Assembly (NCBI GenBank): GCA_023424585.1
Contig: JAFADT010000577.1
Location: forward strand, 1 to 9,724
From: Pseudomonadota bacterium
Lineage (GTDB): Bacteria > Myxococcota > Myxococcia > Myxococcales > Myxococcaceae
Direction of reading: 5' to 3'
Length of the DNA stretch: 9,724 nt
Shown: one piece after another, positions 1 to 6,454 of the stretch
Layout of the letters: every line of letters starts with the position of its first letter
How positions within the stretch are numbered: the stretch's first letter is position 1
The notes under the pieces: model-generated
Told to the model about the DNA's origin: nothing
Database searches by the model: none
The model's input: the letters and a program-made list of their open reading frames with translations, nothing else
Program-made: the position numbers and the translations under genes

Positions 1-2036
1 CCGCCCACCTCGCCGCCGCCGAAGCCCCGCGTGCGCGCCGGCTCCCCTGCCGAGCGCACGACGACGCGGTAGGTGGTGGCCGGGTCCAGCTCGCGCAGCG
101 TGAAGCCGTCGTGCGGGGACAGCGAGACGGCGTGCCGGCGCGCGTCCAGCAGCAGGGTGGTGATGGCGCCGCTCGCCTGTTCGCGCACGTGCACCTGGAG
201 GGCGCCGCGGTTGTCGTCGGGCCGGTCGTCCCAGAGGAACACGTAGAGGACGGAGGCGTCGCGCACCAGCACCTCATCCGTGCCCACCATGCCGAAGCTG
301 TCGCGCGCGGTGAGCGCCGTGCCGCCCTCCAGGAAGTACACGGCCTGGGACACCGGCAGCGGACCGCCCACCGACACGCGACCCTCCACGCGCAGGCCGT
401 AGGTGCGGGACGGATCCAACCGCATGCGCGCTGCCTGGGACGGGGGCACGCGCAGGGCGTGCGCGACCGCGCTGAGCGCGAACGGGCCGCCTGAGGAGTA
501 GCGCGCGAAGGGGGGCGCGTCGTCCGAGTCCGGGCGGGGCAGGGCGCGCGCCACGGCCGTGGACGCGGACTTCGGCATGAGCCTCGCGTGGACCGCCAGC
601 GTGGTGCCGCGCTCGGCGCGCACGCGCTGGCTGAAGGGCACCCTGCCCGGCAGCAGCACCTCCAGCACGTGCTCGCGGTCCGACGGAAGCTGGGTGATGA
701 GCGTGGGCGTCGTCTCCGCGAGCGCCCGGCCGTCCACGCGGATGGTGGCGCCCGCGGGCGAGGAGCTGAGCTCCACCGCGAACGAGTTGGCCCCCCCCAT
801 CACCATGCCCAGCCACGTGGCCACGAGCGCGGCCACCGCCACCGGCGCGCCGCGCACCGCCCAGCCGCGCAGCGTGCGGTGCCACGCGGGCTGCGGCTCG
901 GGAGGCATCGCCTGCGGGGGCAGCGGCTGCGTCGTCAAGTCGCCCCGGGGCTCGCCGCGAGGCTCGTTCCAGGCTTCGGCGGCGGAGTGGGGCACCTCCG
1001 GCGGCGTGGCGATGGGCGGCGGCTCCGCGACGCCGCTCCAGCGGCCCACCCGCGCGATGAACTCGCGCGGCAGCTGCACCGGCCGGCCGGCCTCCACGAG
1101 CTCCGCCTCGAAGAGGTAGCCCATGAAGTGGCCCAGGTCGCTGGCGGACACGTCCGGCGCGGTGACGTGGAGCTGCCGCGCCAGCGCCTCCGCGAAGGCC
1201 TGCGCGGTGGGGTAGCGCTGCTCCGGGCTCGTGGCCATCGCGGTGAGCAGGATGCGCTCCAGCGCGGCCGGGATGCCCGGCAGCCACTCGCGCGGGCGGG
1301 GGAAGTCGCCCTGCGAGATCTTCCTCAGCACGTCCTGGAGCGAGCCCTCGAAGGGGCGCCGCCCGCAGAGCATCTCGTAGAGGACCGTGCCCGCGGCGAA
1401 CACGTCCGTGCGCGAGTCCAGCGCCTCGCCGCGCGCCTGCTCCGGCGCGAAGTAGACGTACTTGCCCTTCGCGGGGTCCACCTTCGTGTCGGCGCGCCCG
1501 GCGAGCCGCGCCCGCGCGATGCCGAAGTCCACCAGCTTCACCTGCCCCTCGAAGGAGAGGAGCACGTTCTGGGGGCTCACGTCCCGGTGGACGATGTGCA
1601 GCGGGCGGCCATTGTCGTCCAGCCGCGTGTGCGCGTACGCCAGCCCCCGCAGCATGTCGATGGCCACCAGCACCGCCAGGGGCGGCGGCAGCGCGGTCAG
1701 CCCCTTCTCCTTCGCCCGGCGCAGCACGTGCGAGAGCGGATGGCCGTCCACCCACTCCATCGCGAGGAAGTACTCGCCCTCCACCTCGCCGAAGTCGAAG
1801 ATCTGCGCGATGTTGCCGTGTGACAGCCCCAGCGCGATGCGCGCCTCGTTGATGAACATGGACACGAACGCGCGGTCGTCCGCGTAGCCGGGGAGGATCT
1901 TCTTGATGACCACCGGCTTCGTGACGCCCGCCACCGCCGTCATCCGGGCGCGGTAGATCTCCGCCATGCCGCCCGTCGCGATGCGCTCGAGCAGCTTGTA
2001 CTTGCCGAACTGGAGGCCGGCGGAAGGCTGCGGCAC
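1..2036 (-). CDS. Transmembrane Ser/Thr protein kinase with PEGA-like extracytoplasmic domain (3' end outside window)
   Basis: This is a Hanks-type kinase that phosphorylates Ser/Thr of partner proteins at the inner membrane. Residues are numbered from the GTG start. Visible motifs are a glycine-rich loop TGGMAEIY (21-28), the ATP-anchoring Lys in VVIKK (45), the catalytic loop HRDVSPQN (150-157, Asp152), DFG (170-172) and APEQ (197-200). HRDVSPQN in place of HRDLKPxN is common in myxobacterial kinases. After the kinase fold (to about 290) come a Pro/Glu-rich linker, one membrane segment (about 397-415), a PEGA-like domain (about 418-485, core SSPAGATIRVDG) and an unrecognised beta-rich region that is still open at base 1. 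I chose GTG at 2036 because AGGAG lies 11 bases upstream and the 19 codons added by the upstream ATG at 2093 have A/T-rich third positions unlike the rest of the gene. The kinase identity is secure; the start is less so, and the C-terminus is missing. Confidence 0.9.
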   Translation of the reverse strand, partial: MPQPSAGLQFGKYKLLERIATGGMAEIYRARMTAVAGVTKPVVIKKILPGYADDRAFVSMFINEARIALGLSHGNIAQIFDFGEVEGEYFLAMEWVDGHPLSHVLRRAKEKGLTALPPPLAVLVAIDMLRGLAYAHTRLDDNGRPLHIVHRDVSPQNVLLSFEGQVKLVDFGIARARLAGRADTKVDPAKGKYVYFAPEQARGEALDSRTDVFAAGTVLYEMLCGRRPFEGSLQDVLRKISQGDFPRPREWLPGIPAALERILLTAMATSPEQRYPTAQAFAEALARQLHVTAPDVSASDLGHFMGYLFEAELVEAGRPVQLPREFIARVGRWSGVAEPPPIATPPEVPHSAAEAWNEPRGEPRGDLTTQPLPPQAMPPEPQPAWHRTLRGWAVRGAPVAVAALVATWLGMVMGGANSFAVELSSSPAGATIRVDGRALAETTPTLITQLPSDREHVLEVLLPGRVPFSQRVRAERGTTLAVHARLMPKSASTAVARALPRPDSDDAPPFARYSSGGPFALSAVAHALRVPPSQAARMRLDPSRTYGLRVEGRVSVGGPLPVSQAVYFLEGGTALTARDSFGMVGTDEVLVRDASVLYVFLWDDRPDDNRGALQVHVREQASGAITTLLLDARRHAVSLSPHDGFTLRELDPATTYRVVVRSAGEPARTRGFGGGEVG

Positions 2037-2125
2037 GTTCGAATCGGCTCCTGGCGAGGGGAGTCCTTCGCGAAAACCGCGAGAAGCTATCATGAGGCCA
2101 TTCAGACGCTCCGGGTGGAATATTC
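2037..2125. promoter_or_regulatory. Divergent start region between kinase and exported-protein genes
   Basis: The 55 bp between the two chosen starts, plus the first codons of the plus-strand gene, form the most A/T-rich patch in this part of the window, including GAATATTC around 2117-2124. On the minus strand AATATT could serve as a -10 element for the kinase, with GGAACA about 18 bases upstream as a poor -35. No convincing promoter for the plus-strand gene is visible. Placement is tentative. Confidence 0.25.
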
Positions 2126-2982
2126 CGCTACGCTCACCAGCCTGTTCCTCTAACCCTGCGTTCTTCCTCCTCGTGTTGGGCGGCCTCACCTGGGGTGGCT
2201 GTCGGGAGTCCACGCCCGCCGAACCGGCGCGCGCGGCGACTTCCTTGGCCTCACCTGGGGGGGAAGGCGGGGCTCCCGCACCTGCTCCCGGGGACGCCGG
2301 CACCTGGGCGGACGCGACCTTCGCGCCGGTGTCCGCGCCCGTCTATGGCGAGCCCGTTCCGGACGACGTCCTCCGGCTGGAGCTGTCGGGGGATCAGGTG
2401 CGCCTGGGGACGGAGCGCTTCACCCCGGCCCGGGACCAGGACGCGGGCCGGCTCGCGGAGCGGGTGCGGGGACGGGACGTGCTCGTCGCCGTGGCGGACG
2501 CGGACACGTTCCTCGCGCAGGCGTCCGACGCGCTGGCGGTCTTGCGCACGCAGGCGGCGGAGGTGTGGCTCCAGCACCCGGACGCGCCGGTGGCCTACCG
2601 GGTGGTGCTGCGCGACGAGCAGGGCTTCCGCGCATGGCTGGAGGAGGTGGCGCCCGGCAAGCTGCGCATCATCCAGCGCGCGGACGGCTTCGAGCTGACG
2701 ACCAGCGTGGGCAAGCTGCCGGGGCCGGACCGCAACGGCCCGTCCGTGCCGGTGCGCGGCGGGCGCCAGGACCTCGCGACGCTGCGGCGGGAGCTGGCCC
2801 GGCTGAAGACGCGCTTCACCACGTCGGGTGACCTGTGCCTCGTCCCTTCGTTCGGCACGGAGGTGGTCCAGGCGGTCCGGGCGCTCGGCGGCACGTATGT
2901 CGCGCCGGAGGAGGGGCTCTTCGACACGCTCTGCCTCGTGTACCCCACGCCCCGGCCGGCGACGGACGCAGGGCTCCCGTAG
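2092..2982 (+). CDS. Exported protein, probable lipoprotein, with two ExbD-like repeats
   Basis: This is a 296-aa protein I do not recognise by name. The N-terminus has Arg residues (2, 5, 6, 14), then a short hydrophobic stretch (AFFLLVLGGLTW, 23-34) ending at Cys37 in LTWGGC. That fits lipoprotein export, but Trp at -3 is non-standard for a lipobox, so simple secretion is possible. An Ala/Pro/Gly-rich linker (38-85) follows. Residues about 92-185 and 189-286 look like two copies of a beta-alpha-beta unit resembling the periplasmic domain of ExbD/TolR (VLVAVADADTFLAQASDALAVL and DLCLVPSFGTEVVQAVRAL), without the ExbD membrane helix or its conserved Asp. This resemblance is inference by eye. 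The ATG at 2092 is the only start that leaves a full signal sequence; its RBS is weak (GAGAAG). The gene is divergent from the kinase and followed by a hairpin, so it is probably monocistronic. Confidence 0.75.
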   Translation: MRPFRRSGWNIPLRSPACSSNPAFFLLVLGGLTWGGCRESTPAEPARAATSLASPGGEGGAPAPAPGDAGTWADATFAPVSAPVYGEPVPDDVLRLELSGDQVRLGTERFTPARDQDAGRLAERVRGRDVLVAVADADTFLAQASDALAVLRTQAAEVWLQHPDAPVAYRVVLRDEQGFRAWLEEVAPGKLRIIQRADGFELTTSVGKLPGPDRNGPSVPVRGGRQDLATLRRELARLKTRFTTSGDLCLVPSFGTEVVQAVRALGGTYVAPEEGLFDTLCLVYPTPRPATDAGLP

Positions 2983-2984
2983 CC

Positions 2985-2999
2985 GGGCGCGGAGCGCCC
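2985..2999 (+). terminator. Hairpin after the exported-protein gene
   Basis: The inverted repeat GGGCGC - GGA - GCGCCC starts two bases after the TAG stop. It gives a perfect 6-bp G/C stem with a 3-base loop. There is no T-tract after it, so it is a weak intrinsic terminator candidate, as is usual in GC-rich genomes. Confidence 0.4.
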
Positions 3000-3084
3000 C
3001 GCGCGCCTGGCGGTCCGCACGCACTCCGCGTGGAGCCTTCGTCGCATGGACGCGTGGACGCCGCGTCGCTACTACCCCCAGCGG

Positions 3085-3111
3085 GCCGCGCGCCCTAATG
3101 TGCCGCGCGCC
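3085..3111 (+). repeat. Perfect 10-bp direct repeat upstream of the acyl-CoA dehydrogenase gene
   Basis: GCCGCGCGCC occurs at 3085-3094 and 3102-3111, separated by the 7 bases CTAATGT. The spacer contains CCTAAT/TAATGT, a possible weak -10 element about 60 bases before the start codon. The arrangement could be a regulator-binding site over a promoter, but the unit is pure G/C in a GC-rich genome and may be chance. The rest of the 2983-3160 non-coding stretch shows only the hairpin after the preceding gene and the RBS. Confidence 0.3.
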
Positions 3112-3160
3112 TTTTCCCTGAAGGCTTCGGAGGGCAACCGTCCCTCCCCGGAGGTCGTCG

Positions 3161-4969
3161 ATGGTCGCCGCAACCGAGCCCACAGCCCGTCCCCAGGATG
3201 TCCTCTCCGGGGGCGCCTTCCTCTTCCAGGAGGTGGGCTCCGCCCGCATCCTCACGCCCGAGGGCTTCTCCGAGGAGCAGCGGCTCTTCTTCAAGACGGC
3301 GCTCCAGTTCTGCCGCGAGCAGGTGCTGCCCCAGGCCGAGCGCATCGAGGGCAAGGACAACGCGCTCCTGCGCGACCTGCTGCGCCGCGCGGGCGAGCTG
3401 GGCCTGTTGAGCGTAGACATCGCGGAGGCGTATGGCGGCACGGGCCTGGACAAGACGACGTCGCTGCTGCTCGCGGAGGCCATGAGCCTGCTGGGCTCCT
3501 GGTCGGTGACGTCCAGCGCGCACACGGGCATCGGGTCGCTGCCCATCGTGTGGTTCGGCAATGAGGCGCAGAAGGCGAAGTACCTGCCCAGGCTCGCCAC
3601 GGGCGAGTGGGTGGCCGCGTACGCGCTGACGGAGCAGGGCAGCGGCAGCGACGCGCGCGGGGCGAAGACGAAGGCGGTGAAGTCCGCCGACGGCAAGCAC
3701 TACGTGCTCAACGGCTCCAAGCTCTACATCACCAACGCGGCCTTCGCGGACGTGTTCGTCGTCTTCGCGCAGGTGGACGGCGACAAGTTCACCGGCTTCA
3801 TCGTGGAGAAGGACACCCCGGGCCTCACCGTGGGCCCGGAGGAGCACAAGATGGGCATCCGCGGCTCGTCCACGTGCCCGCTCTACTTCGAGGACGCGCA
3901 GGTGCCGGTGGAGAACCTGCTGGGCGAGCTGGGCAAGGGCCACCGCATCGCCTTCAACATCCTCAACTACGGCCGCCTGAAGCTGGGCGCGGGCGTCATC
4001 GGGAGCATGAAGCTCCAGCTCCAGAACGCGCTCAGGTTCGCGCAGGAGCGCAAGCAGTTCAAGGCGCCCATCGCCACGTTCCCGCTCATCCGCGAGAAGC
4101 TCGCGCGCATGGCCACGCTCGTCTACGCGGTGGAGAGCATGACCTACCGCACGGCGGGCCTGGTGGACGGGCGGCTCGCGTCGAAGGGGCGCTCGGACGC
4201 GGACTACGACGCGCACGTCATCGCCGCGATGGAGGAGTTCGCCACCGAGGCCTCCATCATGAAGGTCTTCGGCTCGGAGGCCATCGGCTTCCTGGTGGAC
4301 GACGCGGTGCAGGTGCACGGCGGCGCGGGCTACATCGAGGAGTACCCGGTGGAGCGCGCCTACCGCGACGCGCGCATCAACCGCATCTTCGAGGGCACCA
4401 ACGAGATCAACCGGATGCTCATCACCGGCATGCTCCTCAAGCGCGCCGTGAAGGGCGACCTGCCGCTGTTCGCGCAGGCGCGCGCCGTGGCGGAGGGCCT
4501 GGGCCGCGGCGAGCGCCCCCGCGCGGGCCGCGAGGACGCGCTGGCCCACGAGGAGATCGCCGCGGAGTGCGCCAAGCACCTGGCCATCCACGGCATGCGC
4601 CTGGCCGCGGAGACCTTTGGCGCGGAGCTGGACAAGCACCAGGAGGTCATGGCCGCGCTGGCGGACGTGGTGATGGACGCGTACGCGCTGGACTCCATGG
4701 TGACGCGCACCCGTCAGGCGGCCACCGGCGGCGTGCTGGACCCGGTGCGCGTGGCGCTGGTGCGGCTGTACGCGATGGAGTCCACCGCGCGCGCCTTCGA
4801 GCGCACCCGCCGGGCGCTCTGCGCCACGCTCCAGGGCGACGCGCTCACGCTGGAGCTGAAGCGCCTGTCCTCGTTGGACGCCTTCACCCCGTATGATCCG
4901 GCGGAGCTGCGCGAGACGCTCGTCGCGGGCCTGGAGGAGGCCGGCGGCTACCCGTACAACCCGCTGTAA
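3161..4969 (+). CDS. Acyl-CoA dehydrogenase, long (VLCAD/ACAD9-like) type
   Basis: This is an FAD-dependent enzyme that catalyses alpha,beta-dehydrogenation of acyl-CoA, the first step of fatty-acid beta-oxidation, passing electrons to electron-transfer flavoprotein. The 602-aa protein has the N-terminal helical domain (about 35-150) and the family signature YALTEQGSGSDARG at 154-167. A middle beta domain follows, with LNGSKLYITNAAFADVFVVFA and the substrate/FAD loop GIRGSSTCPLYFEDAQVP. The C-terminal helical domain contains QVHGGAGYIEEYPVERAYRDAR and RIFEGTNEINR. Glu411 in FEGTNE is the expected catalytic base. An extra ~170-residue C-terminal part matches the length of VLCAD/ACAD9 rather than ~380-400-aa short/medium-chain enzymes; chain-length preference is inferred from this alone. 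GGAGG 6 bases before ATG supports the start. The gene stands alone, with no beta-oxidation partner beside it, and converges on the PilZ gene. Confidence 0.95.
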   Translation: MVAATEPTARPQDVLSGGAFLFQEVGSARILTPEGFSEEQRLFFKTALQFCREQVLPQAERIEGKDNALLRDLLRRAGELGLLSVDIAEAYGGTGLDKTTSLLLAEAMSLLGSWSVTSSAHTGIGSLPIVWFGNEAQKAKYLPRLATGEWVAAYALTEQGSGSDARGAKTKAVKSADGKHYVLNGSKLYITNAAFADVFVVFAQVDGDKFTGFIVEKDTPGLTVGPEEHKMGIRGSSTCPLYFEDAQVPVENLLGELGKGHRIAFNILNYGRLKLGAGVIGSMKLQLQNALRFAQERKQFKAPIATFPLIREKLARMATLVYAVESMTYRTAGLVDGRLASKGRSDADYDAHVIAAMEEFATEASIMKVFGSEAIGFLVDDAVQVHGGAGYIEEYPVERAYRDARINRIFEGTNEINRMLITGMLLKRAVKGDLPLFAQARAVAEGLGRGERPRAGREDALAHEEIAAECAKHLAIHGMRLAAETFGAELDKHQEVMAALADVVMDAYALDSMVTRTRQAATGGVLDPVRVALVRLYAMESTARAFERTRRALCATLQGDALTLELKRLSSLDAFTPYDPAELRETLVAGLEEAGGYPYNPL

Positions 4970-4989
4970 CCGGCCCCCGTCGCCGCGGG

Positions 4990-5012
4990 TGCCCTGGCCG
5001 CGCGTCAGGGCA
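4990..5012. terminator. Hairpin between convergent genes
   Basis: TGCCCTG (4990-4996) and CAGGGCA (5006-5012) form a 7-bp inverted repeat around a 9-base loop. It lies between the stops of the acyl-CoA dehydrogenase gene and the convergent PilZ gene and overlaps the PilZ stop codon. It could serve both directions. There is no T-tract on either side, so confidence is low. Confidence 0.35.
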
Positions 5013-5715
5013 TCCGCGACACGGCATCCATGCCGAAGCTGACCCGGGCCCGCCAGGGCGCGGGCGGCAGGTGCTCCAGCGCCATCAGGTCCTCCAGCCG
5101 CTGGACCATGTCCGGCCGCAGCCGGCCGAACGTCGCGCCGAAGCCCGGCGTCACCGCCTGCGCCACGCCCTTGCGCGGCACCGTCGACGTCCACGCCACC
5201 TCGCCGTGGAGCAGCAGCGGCCCCTCCTTCATGTCCATCTCCATGAAGAAGGGCGTGCCCACCAGCACCTCGCGGGGCAGGGCGGGGGCATCCACCTCCA
5301 GGCCCACCCCGCCGCGGGAGATGTCGCGGACGTAGAAGAACGGCGCCCGGGGATTGCTCTCCCGCGCGCGCAGGTGCAGCGGCAGGCGCGGGAAGCGGCG
5401 CAGGCCGTTCTGCTCCTCCTGGGCGAAGATGAACTGGAGCACCGTGTCCAGCGCGCTGCGATCCTCCGCGCCGTCGTAGCGCACGGTGAGCAGGTAGCGC
5501 TCGCCGGGGCGCGGCTCCACCTTGACGACCTCGCCCAGCACCTCTACCGGACGCGGCATGCCGCTCGCGTGCAGCTCGAAGGTGAACCGGGTGCCCAGCG
5601 GCAGGGCCCTGCGCGTCTCCAGGGTGACGCCGCCCTGACCCACGCTGCGGGTGTACTCACCGACCAGCGACTGCGGCGTCTTGTAGGCCACCTTCAGTCG
5701 AACGTTCGTGCTCAC
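5005..5715 (-). CDS. Tandem PilZ-domain protein, probable c-di-GMP receptor
   Basis: This is a 236-aa cytoplasmic protein with no signal peptide or membrane segment. Residues about 5-97 resemble the degenerate PilZ-like family known as a paralogous family in Myxococcus (TIGR02266 type): LKVAYKTPQSLVGEYTRSVGQGGVTLETRRALPLGT. That half lacks the RxxxR motif and has SVGQGG where DxSxxG is expected, so it should not bind c-di-GMP canonically. Residues about 105-213 form a second PilZ domain with the complete motif: R106-x3-R110 (RRFPR) and D131-I-S133-R-G-G136. This half is the likely c-di-GMP site. A role in motility, polysaccharide or development is family expectation; no target is visible here. 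The start is GTG, with a G-rich stretch (CGGGGGTGC) immediately upstream. The gene is divergent from mraZ and convergent with the acyl-CoA dehydrogenase gene. Confidence 0.88.
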   Translation of the reverse strand: MSTNVRLKVAYKTPQSLVGEYTRSVGQGGVTLETRRALPLGTRFTFELHASGMPRPVEVLGEVVKVEPRPGERYLLTVRYDGAEDRSALDTVLQFIFAQEEQNGLRRFPRLPLHLRARESNPRAPFFYVRDISRGGVGLEVDAPALPREVLVGTPFFMEMDMKEGPLLLHGEVAWTSTVPRKGVAQAVTPGFGATFGRLRPDMVQRLEDLMALEHLPPAPWRARVSFGMDAVSRMP

Positions 5716-5752
5716 GCACCCCCGAGTCTCGGCCTGGGAGCGGGAGAACTCA

Positions 5753-5758
5753 AGTTTA
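5753..5758 (-). promoter_or_regulatory. Possible -10 element for the PilZ gene
   Basis: On the minus strand TAAACT (4 of 6 matches to TATAAT) lies about 38 bases upstream of the PilZ GTG start, in one of the few A/T-rich spots of the intergenic region. I find no good -35 at 16-18 bases. The call rests on position and composition only. Confidence 0.25.
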
Positions 5759-5846
5759 CCCCACCCCCCGAGGTAGGCCGTCCGGCATGTGCCCTGGGGG
5801 ATGTCCGCCGCCGGGCGCGCCGTGTTCCAGCCTGTTGCGCGGTTTC

Positions 5847-5875
5847 TTGACCCCCCTGGGGGGGGCGCGTATGTA
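5847..5875 (+). promoter_or_regulatory. Sigma-70-type promoter of the dcw operon (upstream of mraZ)
   Basis: TTGACC (5847-5852) is a 5 of 6 match to the -35 consensus. A 17-base spacer separates it from TATGTA (5870-5875), a partial -10 match in an A/T-richer patch. Transcription would start near 5882, about 70 bases before mraZ. The spacer contains C6-T-G8. The 5' leader includes the candidate MraZ boxes. No other stretch upstream of mraZ fits as well. Confidence 0.55.
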
Positions 5876-5888
5876 TGCCGGCCGTTAG

Positions 5889-5918
5889 AGGGGTAAGAAG
5901 TGGGAAGGAGTGGTGGTC
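5889..5918 (+). promoter_or_regulatory. Candidate MraZ operator: three 10-bp direct repeats
   Basis: Three consecutive 10-bp units read AGGGGTAAGA (5889-5898), AGTGGGAAGG (5899-5908) and AGTGGTGGTC (5909-5918), sharing AGKGGK at a strict 10-base period. MraZ in other bacteria is known to bind direct repeats of TGGG type separated by 5 bases, located just upstream of its own gene. Period, copy number and position here all fit. The units lie just after the predicted transcription start, where bound MraZ could block initiation or elongation. Autoregulation is inference. Confidence 0.6.
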
Positions 5919-5954
5919 CCTCCCGTGCCGGGCTGAAAAGGTGGATCGTCCCAC

Positions 5955-6407
5955 GTGTTCCGAGGCGTCTATGAGCACCAGATCGACGCGAAGGGGCGCA
6001 CCAGCCTCCCGGCCAAGCTGCGGGAGACGCTGGTGGGCGCCTACGACGAGCGGCTCATCGTCACCACGGCCCTGGACCCCTGCCTCCACGCCTACCCGGT
6101 GCGGGAGTGGGAGGCGCTGGAGACCGCGCTCGCCCGGCGCAACCCCATGGAGCCGGGGGTCAAGACGTTGATGCGGCTGTACGTGGCCAGCGCGCAGGAG
6201 TGCCCGCTGGACAAGCTGGGCCGGCTGCTCATCCCGCCGTCGCTCAGGGCGTACGCGAAGCTGGAGAAGGACGTGGTGTGGGCGGGGATGGTGAAGGTGA
6301 TTGAGCTTTGGAGCCAGGAAGGCTGGGCGAAGGCGCAGGAGGACGCGCGCCAGGAAGCCACCTCCCTGGACGTGTTGCGGGTGCTGGGCGAGTTGCGCCA
6401 GCCGTAG
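5955..6407 (+). CDS. mraZ: Transcriptional regulator MraZ
   Basis: MraZ is a DNA-binding protein, ring-forming in known structures, that controls the division and cell wall cluster, usually repressing its own operon. The 150-aa length is typical. It carries two SpoVT/AbrB-type half-domains. The first is at about 2-50 with [18 protein letters not shown] (Asp11, Lys13, Gly14, Arg15). The second is at about 79-125 with [26 protein letters not shown] (Asp86, Gly89, Arg90) followed by [14 protein letters not shown]. The duplicated DxKGR / DxxGR pair is the family hallmark and forms the DNA-contacting surface. Start is GTG: the family begins with MFRG, and AAGGTGG sits about 10 bases upstream. It is the first gene of the operon; 47 bp separate it from the STAS gene. 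Confidence 0.96.
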   Translation: MFRGVYEHQIDAKGRTSLPAKLRETLVGAYDERLIVTTALDPCLHAYPVREWEALETALARRNPMEPGVKTLMRLYVASAQECPLDKLGRLLIPPSLRAYAKLEKDVVWAGMVKVIELWSQEGWAKAQEDARQEATSLDVLRVLGELRQP

Positions 6408-6454
6408 CCAGGAAGTCGACAGCCTCGAGTTCGCAAGGGAAGGGTGGCAGGCGC

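Noticed and set aside
274..1755. 493-codon minus-strand frame over the kinase region
   Set aside because: It is a different frame from the true kinase, with low-complexity Arg/Gly/Ala sequence and no motifs. The kinase motifs are all in the frame that continues past base 1.
588..1823. 411-codon plus-strand frame opposite the kinase
   Set aside because: Arg/His/Gly/Val-rich shadow with no recognisable domain and no RBS; the kinase on the other strand explains the region.
1966..2091. Earlier ATG start for the exported protein
   Set aside because: It would run through the kinase N-terminus and bury the signal sequence about 60 residues into the protein.
3095..5194. 699-codon open frame on the minus strand across the acyl-CoA dehydrogenase gene
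   Set aside because: Composition is Arg/Ala/His/Leu/Gly-rich with no domain, as expected for an antisense shadow in high-GC DNA; the plus strand encodes a clear complete enzyme.
5716..5954. Small RNA or riboswitch in the PilZ-mraZ intergenic region
   Set aside because: Beyond the promoter elements, the C/G tract and the 10-bp repeats I see no conserved-looking fold or terminator that would support an RNA gene.
6308..6454. Earlier ATG start for the STAS gene, inside mraZ
   Set aside because: The added residues are Gly/Arg/Ala-rich shadow sequence of mraZ. The ATG at 6455 has a purine-rich leader and starts right before the domain.
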